Origin: an uncultured Collinsella sp.
Lineage (GTDB): Bacteria > Actinomycetota > Coriobacteriia > Coriobacteriales > Coriobacteriaceae
NCBI GenBank assembly: GCA_902464965.1
Contig: CABQLI010000002.1
Coordinates: forward strand, 1 to 64,000
Direction: 5' to 3'
DNA length: 64,000 nt
The position numbers were made by a program, and so were the translations under genes. The notes beneath the pieces were generated by a model, which did no database searches, was not told the DNA's origin, and worked only from the letters and a program-made list of their open reading frames with translations. Positions 38,001-45,400 of the stretch are shown here, one piece after another. Position 1 is the stretch's first letter; each line of letters opens with the position of its first letter.

Positions 38001-38509
38001 TGATCGAGCTGATCGTTCAGGTCGCCCAGCTTCTTCTGCTGCTGCTCGGTCTTTTCGACGGCGGCTTTGAGCTCGTCAATCTTCTCCTGGAGCGCGGCGA
38101 CTTCTGCTGCGTTCTGCTCGATTTCGTTGTCGCTCACAGCCTGCGAGGCCTGATTCTTTTGCTGCTGCGCCTGCTTTTGAGACTGGCCCGCCGCGTCGGC
38201 CTTCTTCTGGGCGGCATCGTAGGCGGCCTGAGCGTCCTTGAGCTGCTTTGCCGACTCCTCGGCCAGCTGGGCAGCCGTCTTTACGACCGCTTGGTTACCG
38301 GCGGCAACGGTATTCTCTACAGAACTACCCCCCCCCTGAACAGAATCGCCGTTATCGGTTGACGGTGCGGCGATTGCCGCCAGCGGCGACATGAGCGGCT
38401 GAGCGATGAGGCCCGCCGTCAAAACGGTTGCGACGGCGCGGTTGGCAACGCCCTTGACGTTGACGGCCTTGGCCCGAGGCTCAAAGTGTTGTGGACTGTA
38501 GTTTGCCAT
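35066..38509 (-). CDS. Giant coiled-coil surface protein with embedded CAP-like domain and LAQTG sorting signal
   Basis: 1147 residues. The signal peptide has a hydrophobic stretch at about 22-45 (AVATVLTAGLIAQPLMSPLA) and likely cleavage after AIAA. Residues 70-450 are Ala/Lys/Glu/Asp-rich coiled coil. Residues about 455-695 resemble a CAP/SCP domain: DQGENLAGGGG, then YHECGHYLNIIDAGAKAIGIA. Residues 700-1085 form a second coiled coil. The end is ALAQTGDDS, a hydrophobic helix and DRRRKQM, a sortase signal with LAQTG for LPXTG. Predicted to be a wall-anchored stalk displaying the CAP domain (inference). Codons 58-61 contain nine consecutive G. Confidence 0.85.
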   Translation of the reverse strand: MANYSPQHFEPRAKAVNVKGVANRAVATVLTAGLIAQPLMSPLAAIAAPSTDNGDSVQGGGSSVENTVAAGNQAVVKTAAQLAEESAKQLKDAQAAYDAAQKKADAAGQSQKQAQQQKNQASQAVSDNEIEQNAAEVAALQEKIDELKAAVEKTEQQQKKLGDLNDQLDQANKSVEDKTQALKDAKAKQDEAKKALDDAQAKLEAMGMDEYEAAKKAVEDAQAKLDDANKAVATAQANLDQAKAAEASAQQEKKDTEAALTTAQAKKQETAAALAAATTARDNAQQKFNQAQAALDAAVSGTGVDLSALEAAKIAAAGELKTAQAELNAATDADATAQTNLQAAQAAVAAAQEKANAANAAVASAQSAYDAANKEYKDAASKRDAAKAAYEKAQQTEADKKTAYDKLVEVRKQKRSEWETACAASNAAEKAYDAANAQVEALEQQIADLKSNMTVDQEVISQGMFGFMNYIIGGSQFTATQKKNASTAASMLMGTTDKQDWYDKYVDQDMSRDTNPLSLEQMRNALTYLDTQNNLRKANGQSELSVSLRMTAAAALNTSYSSNIWGHSNCYFDQGENLAGGGGAYTGGETEDTLGWPYTGLYTQEKKAFDKYVEQYGDALGSHRYDSYYIYQHYNSIYHECGHYLNIIDAGAKAIGIATGSGKNTDSEVTVFDYSGSTGQKDFTVSEFKKLVNDYIDSAYNAGGTQAQKAQLKELQSKLAEAQKMLGTADTAYLAALNNQKDAQDAYTAADTNVNTAKGEYEKAKSGTAAAKTAYDAAKDALGGIDIESLKQNLDAARSEAATAKAALDKANATLADSQTKAAEATAHKAKARSARYAAKAKSDQANEAYDNATASVKDLTAKREAAKTDLANKQGTLDDAKKADDAAQAGVDKAQAADVQAATALSDAKQAVAAKAQAVSDAQAKAKAAEGELATANKAFERFAGAQKAVDDAKVAYDAAVAGVADAQKQLEAANEAVVDANLDIVKAKAELANDEALKADLEAVDHKASLAAGTTGNEKLVKLNAAYARYKTAVDAAAGLKAALSDADAKLSDANDAYAAALAELGDAKDALAAAQAEYDKYHPKAKPQVAQAAAKAPVAKKKATSAALAQTGDDSALAGEVFVIGGITLVAAGVTLSDRRRKQM
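38328..38336 (-). repeat. G9 homopolymer inside the surface-protein gene
   Basis: Nine C on the plus strand (nine G in the coding strand) lie at codons 58-61, about 15 codons after the predicted signal-peptide cleavage. Gain or loss of one G would shift the frame early in the gene. Confidence 0.9.
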
Positions 38510-38816
38510 GGCTTTCTCCCTTTGACACGGATGTATCCATACGTATCAAACGGTAGCTGTCGATTTTTGAATTCTGTTGCGCAACATTGGCGACCAGCGT
38601 ATTTTTTGAAATTCACGCTCTCGTGCTTCACAGTTTCGTCACATTTGAAGGAACTGGTGCATCATATTCTCGCGGGATGGAATTGAGCCTGTGATTTGCA
38701 TTTGCTCCCGCGTCATCCGCCCTATCGGATTCCGCATCCAACAGACACCCCGCCCGCCACGGTGTAGAGTTAAGACAACGGGCGCGTTGCGCGGACCGCG
38801 CTGGAACGAGGTGGAC
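38510..38816. promoter_or_regulatory. Divergent intergenic region between the surface protein and the DUF389 protein
   Basis: About 300 bp with two opposed start sites. AGGGAGAAAGCC precedes the surface-protein ATG. The stretch at 38520-38660 is AT-richer than its flanks and probably holds the promoters; no unambiguous -35/-10 pair was picked. An open frame running through it to 38691 in frame with the DUF389 gene lacks homology. Confidence 0.45.
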
Positions 38817-39956
38817 ATGGAACTCGACAAACAACAGATCAAGCGACTGCGCGAGCGTCATCATCGGCGTCACGGCATCCGCCCCGCTCATAGCGAAGCC
38901 ATGGAAAACATCACCCGCTTCCTCAAGCGCGCATTCAACATTCGCGAGGGTCGCGCGCCCTATCACGTGATCCGCAAGCGTTTTGTAAACGGGGCGCGTC
39001 TGACTGGCTCCCACCTATGCATCCTCATCATCGCCATGCTGATCGCAAGCATCGGCCTCGATATCGATTCGGACATCGCCATCGTGGGCGCCATGCTCAT
39101 CTGCCCGCTCATGGGCTCGGTCCTTGCCATGGCATACGGTATTGCCACGCTCGACCGCGAGATTACCGTCGAAGCCGTCGCCAGCCTTGCGCTGCAGATG
39201 GCCTTTTGCCTGGTCACGTCCACGCTGTACTTTAAGCTCTCGCCCCTTGGCACCACCACGGCGGCCATCATCGACAACTCGACACCCACCGTCTGGGACC
39301 TTACCGTCGCACTCGCAGGCGGCTTTGCAGGCGGGCTGGGCAACTCACGCGACCAGGAACCCGCCACGCTCATCGCCGGCGTGGCCGTGGCGACCGCGCT
39401 CATGCCGCCCCTGTGCGCGGCGGGCTACGGCATCGCCATCGCAAGCGGGTCGCTGTTTCTCTCGGCGCTCTACGAGTTTGGCATCAACGTAATCTTTATC
39501 GCACTCGCGGCCGAAGCCGTACTACTTCTTCTGCGCGTGCCGCTCAAGCGCGACCTTAACGGCGACGGCATTGTGACCGCTGAGGAAGACGCCGAGGTCG
39601 ACGAGCTGTCACGCAAAGTGCGCCGCCGCATCATCGTGGGCACGGTGATCTTTGCCATCCCCTGCATCGTCATGACGGCGGGCTCCATTGGCTCGGCGCA
39701 GGCCGGCGTGCAGGACGGCTACGGCGTCACCGAGACCACGCGCGAGCTTGCGGCGGTGCTGCCAGGCTTTAAGGATTACACCGTCGCCGTCGAGACCTCG
39801 GCTACCGAAGGCGAGGAGGAGGGCATCGTCGAGCGTGAGATTGTCGCCCATGTGACGACAGGCGAGGCGCTTGGGGCACACGACCGCCACGTCGCCCGGA
39901 AGCTCATCGACCTCAATGTGCCCGAACTCGATCGCGTGGAGTTCGATGTGAAGTGA
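38817..39956 (+). CDS. DUF389 family membrane protein
   Basis: Unknown function. Length is 379 residues from the ATG at 38817 (GAGGTGG just ahead). A basic N-terminus with RLRERHHRRHG leads into helices ILIIAMLIASIGLDIDSDIAIVGAMLICPLMG, followed by AGGFAGGLGN and AGVAVATALMPPLCAAGYGIA, the DUF389 core. After about residue 270 a soluble C-terminal domain follows, ending LDRVEFDVK. Related TIGR00341-type proteins are proposed to be ion-linked membrane proteins, without firm proof. Confidence 0.88.
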   Translation: MELDKQQIKRLRERHHRRHGIRPAHSEAMENITRFLKRAFNIREGRAPYHVIRKRFVNGARLTGSHLCILIIAMLIASIGLDIDSDIAIVGAMLICPLMGSVLAMAYGIATLDREITVEAVASLALQMAFCLVTSTLYFKLSPLGTTTAAIIDNSTPTVWDLTVALAGGFAGGLGNSRDQEPATLIAGVAVATALMPPLCAAGYGIAIASGSLFLSALYEFGINVIFIALAAEAVLLLLRVPLKRDLNGDGIVTAEEDAEVDELSRKVRRRIIVGTVIFAIPCIVMTAGSIGSAQAGVQDGYGVTETTRELAAVLPGFKDYTVAVETSATEGEEEGIVEREIVAHVTTGEALGAHDRHVARKLIDLNVPELDRVEFDVK

Positions 39957-40030
39957 TGCCGGCGCGGGATGAATGACTGCACGGACGCAAGTTACGACGA
40001 GGCGCAGATGCGATACGGACACGAGCAAAT

Positions 40031-40070
40031 AGCGGGGTGCAGTTCACACCCGCGCCCCGCTCGCTTTTTT
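40031..40070 (+). terminator. Terminator after the DUF389 gene
   Basis: AGCGGGG pairs with CCCCGCT, followed by CGCTTTTTTATT. Confidence 0.8.
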
Positions 40071-40081
40071 ATTGCCGTGAA

Positions 40082-40531
40082 TCAACTGTCCGAATCGACC
40101 TCGCCAGACTCCACCGTAAACGCCGGATCGGTGCTCACAAGATAAAATCGGGTCACCTTAGTATTTCTAATTAGGTAAATCTGCCCTTGATTGCGTCGGC
40201 GCGATATATATGCAACGTGAACCGTGCCGAATTCTTCGCCGTTTTCCTTCTTTAATATCAGGATGTTGGGGTCATCCGTACGCTTAAACTGCCCGTCAAC
40301 GCAGCTGCCGTCTTTGTCGACCAGTTGCCACCGATGGTTATCCTCTTCAAGAAAGGCCAGGGTTTCCAGACTCATCTTGTCGTCCCGATAGTAACCGTCA
40401 ATGGCAAACCCTTCGGAAGCGCATTCCTGCATATAGGACGTTTCTCGGCTTATAGCAAACAGCCCTGTAGCGCCCAGGAGCACAGCCAGGCAGACCACTG
40501 CAAGGGTTATCGAAATAGCACAGCGACCCAT
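40082..40531 (-). CDS. Small exported or membrane-tethered protein of unknown function
   Basis: 149 residues. The N-terminal hydrophobic segment ISITLAVVCLAVLLGATGLFA could be a signal peptide or anchor. The rest is a polar domain rich in beta-forming residues (RWQLVDKDGSCVDGQFKR, TVHVAYISRRRNQGQIYLIR). No family was recognised. The gene is clearly lower in GC than its neighbours and has no strong ribosome site, which suggests recent acquisition. It is bordered by a terminator on one side and a palindromic intergenic stretch and a gene remnant on the other. Confidence 0.55.
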   Translation of the reverse strand: MGRCAISITLAVVCLAVLLGATGLFAISRETSYMQECASEGFAIDGYYRDDKMSLETLAFLEEDNHRWQLVDKDGSCVDGQFKRTDDPNILILKKENGEEFGTVHVAYISRRRNQGQIYLIRNTKVTRFYLVSTDPAFTVESGEVDSDS

Positions 40532-40585
40532 GTTAGCCCAACCGATAGTTGTTTAACGGAGCGCAAAACATACCTGGAACCTCCG

Positions 40586-40640
40586 ATGTCAGGGGGAACG
40601 TCGCCAGCAGGCTGGCGACAACTATATGTTTCTGACATCA
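40586..40640. repeat. Nested hairpin between the small exported protein and the sulfotransferase remnant
   Basis: Outer arms GATGTCAG and CTGACATC enclose a perfect inner hairpin GTCGCCAGC-AG-GCTGGCGAC. It follows the remnant's stop codon by about 80 bp. Terminator or repeat; undecided. Confidence 0.5.
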
Positions 40641-40721
40641 AACCATATGGCTACCACTCGCGGAGGGGGCATCGGCGAACGGCGTGTTTTCATACTCCAT
40701 TGGTCAAACCCAAGCGCAGCG

Positions 40722-41201
40722 CTACAGCTCGTACTTGTACACGCGGTAGATGTACTTCTCGGCTTCCATCTCGTAGGTGGCGATGGCCAGACCGTAGCGG
40801 TCGTACTCGGCAAAGGTCTTGGCCTGGCCCGATGCCACGAGCATGCTGTTCGAATTGCCGACGCGCTGCGCACTGCTAACGTAGCCCGAGAACGGCACCG
40901 CGATCTGGTCTTCGAGCTCGTAGGTGCGTGCCATCTCGTCCACCGTAAAGATGCGCCCAAACGAATGCGAGCCGCGGCTGTAGTCGGTCACCACCGCGGT
41001 GCCCAGCTGACCCCAGTCGAACTTGGGATAGCTCTCGGCCACACCAAAGTTGTTGTCGTACAGCAGCACCTGGTAGCGACCGGTCGTTGCCGTGTCAGAA
41101 CTCGGCAGATACGTCACGCTGTGCTGGCCCGCGTTGAGCGAAAAATCGCCCTGGGCCTGCAGCAGCTTGTCCTCAAAGCCCGAGCCGGCCCATTGCCACT
41201 C
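40722..41201 (-). pseudogene. C-terminal remnant of an aryl-sulfate sulfotransferase
   Basis: About 159 codons resemble the last quarter of bacterial aryl-sulfate sulfotransferases: EWQWAGSGFEDKLLQAQGDF, GQHSVTYLPSSD, YQVLLYDNNFG and the final YIYRVYKYEL. Upstream in frame there is a TGA at 41228-41226 and no acceptable start, and the neighbouring DNA has no further homology. The intact enzyme is about 600 residues, so roughly three quarters is gone. Deletion of the 5' part is the simplest reading. The family assignment is by recognition only and should be confirmed by a search. Confidence 0.65.
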
Positions 41202-41243
41202 CTTTCTATTTCTGGGTCCATCTTCTCACTGTTGGCGGCCGGA

Positions 41244-41278
41244 AATGATCCGTTTTCCTCCGACCCCGAGGGATCATT
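41244..41278 (-). terminator. Hairpin after the 3-hydroxyacyl-CoA dehydrogenase gene
   Basis: AATGATCC pairs with GGATCATT around a GC-rich loop. The T run (TTTTTAG) is on the plus strand and a short TTT on the minus strand, so it may work in both directions. Confidence 0.55.
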
Positions 41279-41279
41279 T

Positions 41280-42239
41280 TTAGTACTTGAAGAAGCCCTC
41301 GCCCGAGCTTTCGCCCAGCTTGCCTTCGTCGAGCATTTTCTTGAGGACGGATGCCATGGCCTTAAAGTTGTAGGGCATCATCATCTTCTTGAGCAGCGGG
41401 CTCACCAGGCCCGGGACCTTCTGATACTGCATGACGATGTTGTAGGCCGTCTGGATACCCACCGTGTCGAATACGCGGAACGGGCCCTTGGGAGCGCCGG
41501 TGCCACGCGTCCACGCGAGGTCGATGCTCTTGGGATCGCTCACGCCCGAGACGTACAGGTCAAGGCCCGAAAGCAGCCACGGTACCAACATGGAGTTGAG
41601 CAGATAACCGTTCTTTTCCTTGTTGACGGGCAACGCCAGCATACGGATATCGTTGGCAAAGTCGACGAGTTCATCGAAGTAGCGCTTGTCGGTCTGGTCC
41701 TGTGCCATGACCTCGGTCATGTTGTTCTTCCAGATAGAGTTGGCAAAGTGCAGCGACAGGTACTTCTCGGGGCGGCCAGTGTACTTGGCAAAGGTACTCG
41801 GCAGTAACGTGGAGGAGTTGGTCACGACGACGGTCTTTTGCGGAAGGACCGGGGCGAGCTTCTTGTAGAAGTCAATCTTTGTCTGGGTATCCTCAGCCAT
41901 AGACTCGATGACCAAATCGGCGTCGGCCACTGCCTTGGCAAGATCGAGCTCTAGCTTGAGTGTGGAGTAGGCGCGCTCAACGGCGGCGAGTGCCGCCTCT
42001 TTGTCGAAGGGCTTGCCGCTATCGGCGATACCGGAGCACCACTCGCCCGTGCCGTCCGCCATACCCTCGATTGCCGCGATGTACTCCTCGCGCACATGAT
42101 CGATCTTGGGCTGGGTGCGGCCGATGCTGCCCTCGCTGCGCAGCCAAATCGTCACATCGAAGCCACAGTAGGCAGCCTGAAAGGCAATCTGGCTTCCCAG
42201 CACGCCGCCACCGGCAACGCAAACGGTCTTGTAGCTCAT
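41280..42239 (-). CDS. 3-hydroxyacyl-CoA dehydrogenase family protein
   Basis: NAD-dependent dehydrogenase of 3-hydroxyacyl-CoA or related hydroxy acids; cytoplasmic. Length is 319 residues. The Rossmann motif is VCVAGGGVLGSQIAFQAAYCG (residues 6-26). The catalytic His lies in SLHFANSIWKNNMTEV, a variant of the canonical HFFNP. The C-terminal domain carries LAWTRGTGAPKGPFRVFDTVG, and the end is GEGFFKY. It is a single-domain enzyme without hydratase fusion. It lies downstream of the 2-hydroxyacyl-CoA dehydratase-type gene, but a terminator separates them, so a joint pathway is only a possibility. Confidence 0.88.
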   Translation of the reverse strand: MSYKTVCVAGGGVLGSQIAFQAAYCGFDVTIWLRSEGSIGRTQPKIDHVREEYIAAIEGMADGTGEWCSGIADSGKPFDKEAALAAVERAYSTLKLELDLAKAVADADLVIESMAEDTQTKIDFYKKLAPVLPQKTVVVTNSSTLLPSTFAKYTGRPEKYLSLHFANSIWKNNMTEVMAQDQTDKRYFDELVDFANDIRMLALPVNKEKNGYLLNSMLVPWLLSGLDLYVSGVSDPKSIDLAWTRGTGAPKGPFRVFDTVGIQTAYNIVMQYQKVPGLVSPLLKKMMMPYNFKAMASVLKKMLDEGKLGESSGEGFFKY

Positions 42240-42387
42240 GGAACGGTCCTCTCTTACGTAATTCCATAGATGTGTATTTATTCAACCGTAAGGGGACTGC
42301 ACGCTGGGGTGGGTTCTATAAACGGACGGTAATTTGCGGCGAACGGTAACACCTGTTCATTATCTCAGGGTTCCATGTCCAGCAAAA

Positions 42388-42419
42388 ACGGGTAGTAGCC
42401 GATATGTCTACCACCCGTT
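42388..42419 (-). terminator. Terminator after the giant dehydratase-activator gene
   Basis: ACGGGTAGTAG pairs with CTACCACCCGT (one mismatch), followed on the minus strand by TTTTTGC. Confidence 0.8.
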
Positions 42420-42448
42420 TGCCTCATATCTAGCCCAAAGCGGGCCGT

Positions 42449-45400
42449 CTACTTCTTAATGCCGCGTCCCAGGCGCTCAGCGACCGACGCCACGGCACTC
42501 TCGTCGACCGAGCCGCAGCTCACGCAGCCATCGTGGGCGCGCATCTGGCCGGTGACCTCGTCCATCGCGAGCGGCGCCACCTTCTCGAGCTTAAAGCCCT
42601 TGCCGGCGCGCATGTTTTCCTTGGCCACGCTGATCATGAGCTTAATGCGGTTGAGCTGGTTGACCTCGGACGCACCGGGGTCGTAGTCCACCGCGACGAT
42701 ATTGCTCTCGGGGTGCTGACGGCGCAGCTCCTTGATCACGGCCTTGCCCACCACGTGATTGGGCAGGCACGCGAAGGGCTGCGTGCAGATAATGTTGGGT
42801 GCGCCATGGTCGATCAGGTCGAGCATCTCGGCCGTGAGCAGCCACCCCTCGCCCATGTTGTTGCACACCGAAAGCACCGTACGGGCCTTGTCGGCCATGG
42901 TGCCGATGCGCTCAGGCGCCTCAAAGCGGCGGGACTTTTCGAGCATCTCCTCCACCGGCGTGCGCATCCAGTCCACGAGCTTGATGAGCGCCTGCATGCC
43001 AGCGCGCGTGGTAGCAGAGCTTCCCAGCTCGTCCTTCTGCAGCTCGGCGTTGCTCATGGAGTACAGGAAGAAGTCGAGCAGGCCCGGCACCACGGCCTCG
43101 CAGCCCTCGCGCTCGATAACGTCGACCACGTGGTTGTTTGCCGTGGGGTGGAACTTGACCAGGATCTCGCCAACCACGCCCACGCGCGGCTTGGTACCCT
43201 CGCCCACGAGCGGCATGGTGTCGAACGCGCGGATGGCCTCGCGGCACAGCTTGGTGTAGTTGTGACGGTTGAACTTGGGCGCCAGCTTGCGGGCGCGCGC
43301 CATGTACTCCTCATAGAGTGCGTTGGCGGCACCGGGCGTGGCCTCGTACGGGCGGCAGCGGTAGAGCATCTGCATCATCACGTCGCCAAAGAGCACCGCA
43401 TAGACTGCCTGCTTAAGCAGCGCCGGCGTAACCTTAAAGCCAGGGTTGTCCTCGCCGAGTGCCACGGCCGAAAGCGAGATCACCGGGATCTCGGGGTGGC
43501 CACTCTCGCGCAGGGCCTTGCGGATGAGCGCGATGTAGTTGGTGGCACGGCAGCCACCGCCAGTCTGGCTGATAACCACGGCCGTCTTGGACAGGTCGTA
43601 CCGGCCGCTCTCGATGGCCTCCATAATCTGACCCGTTACCAGAATCGACGGGTAGCAAATGTCATTGTTCACATAGCGCAGGCCGGCCTCGACGGCATCG
43701 TGATCGGTCGAGGGCAGCAGCTCCAAATTGTAGCCGGCACCGCGGAATACCTCTTTGACCAGGTCAAAGTGGATCGGCGCCATCTGCGGGCACAGGATGG
43801 TGTAGCTCTCGTCGCGCATCTGCTCGGTAAAGGGCACCTTGGGCCACGCGGTCGAAGCGCCCTCGCGCTGAGCCTCAAACGTGTACTTGCGGCTCGCGAA
43901 CGCGGGGGCATCCGTGGAGGGCGCCACCGGCGCGGCGTCGCCCTGCTCGTAGGCCTCGCCCGCGGCCGTGGCATCGGCCAGGCGCTCGGCCTCCTGGTCC
44001 TTGAGCGCTGCCATGAGCGAGCGAATACGGATACGCGCGGCGCCCAGGTTGGACACCTCGTCGATCTTGAGCACGGTGTAGATCTTGCCACTGGCCTCCA
44101 GGATCTCCTGCACCTGGTCGGTGGTCAGAGCGTCCAAGCCGCAGCCGAAGGAGTTGAGCTGAATCAGGTCCAGATCGTTGCGCATCGTAACAAAACGGGC
44201 GACGGCGTATAGGCGGCTGTGGTACATCCACTGGTCGACGACGCGGATGGGGCGCTCGGGCTTTACCAGATGCGCGAGCGAATCCTCGGTAAAGACCGCA
44301 AAGCCAAAGCTCGAGATAAGCTCGGGCAGGGCATGGTTGATCTCGGGATCGTTGTGGTAAGGACGGCCGGCGAGCACAATGCCATGGCCACCGTGGTCCT
44401 CGACCCACTTAAGGGCCTCCTCGCCCATGGTCTGGATGTCCTCGTGGAAGCGCGCGTCGGCCTCAAAGGCAGCGTTGACGGCGGCATCGACCTCGGAGCG
44501 CGTGATCTTGGGACCGCGCACGCGACCGCGACCAGCCTCGGCATCGGCCACGCGGTCGACGGCGAGCACCTGGTACAGGCGGCGCTTGAGCTCGGTCTTA
44601 TCGTGATAGGGCACAAACGGGTACAGGAACTCGATGTTCTGCTCGCGGATCTCGTCGATATTGAGCGCCAGCGCCGTGGGGTAGCTCATGACGATGGGGC
44701 AGTTGTAGCAGTTACCGGCGGTCGGATCCTCCTTGCGCTCCCAGCGCACGCACGGCATCCAAATGAAGTCGACGCCACGGTCGATGAGGTTCATCACGTG
44801 GCCGTGGCTCATCTTGGCCGGATAGCACACGCTCTCGGACGGCATGGACTCGATGCCCGCCTGGTAGGTCTTTTTGCTCGACTGGTCGGACAGCTGCACG
44901 CTAAAGCCCAGGCGCGTAAAGAACGCGTGCCAGAAGGGGTAGTTCTCGTACATGTTGAGTGCGCGCGGGATGCCGACGGTGCCGCGCGGGGCCTCGTCGG
45001 GGCTCAGCACCTCACGGTTAAAGAGCAGCTCGTTTTTCTTTTTGAAGAGGTTGGGGGCCTCGGTTTTCTGCTTTTTGTGGCCGGCACCCTTCTCGCAGCG
45101 GTTACCGGTAATGAAGCGCCTACCGCCGCCAAAATCGTTGACGGTAAGCTGGCAGTTGTTAGAGCAACGGCCGCAACGGACATGCTTTTGCGTCACGGTA
45201 AGGTGCGCGATGTCCTCGGCCGAGAGGATGGTCGAAGTGCCGTCGGCGCCGGCGCGATCGCGGGCGAGCAGGGCCGCACCGTAGGCGCCCATGCAGCCGG
45301 CGATGTCGGGACGTACGGCATGAACACCGGTGAGCTGCTCAAACGCACGCAGCGTAGCATCGGACATAAAGGTGCCGCCCTGGACGATCACCTGGCTGCC

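Noticed and set aside
38691..38816. N-terminal extension of the DUF389 protein
   Set aside because: No ribosome site and no family similarity; the ATG at 38817 has GAGGTGG upstream.
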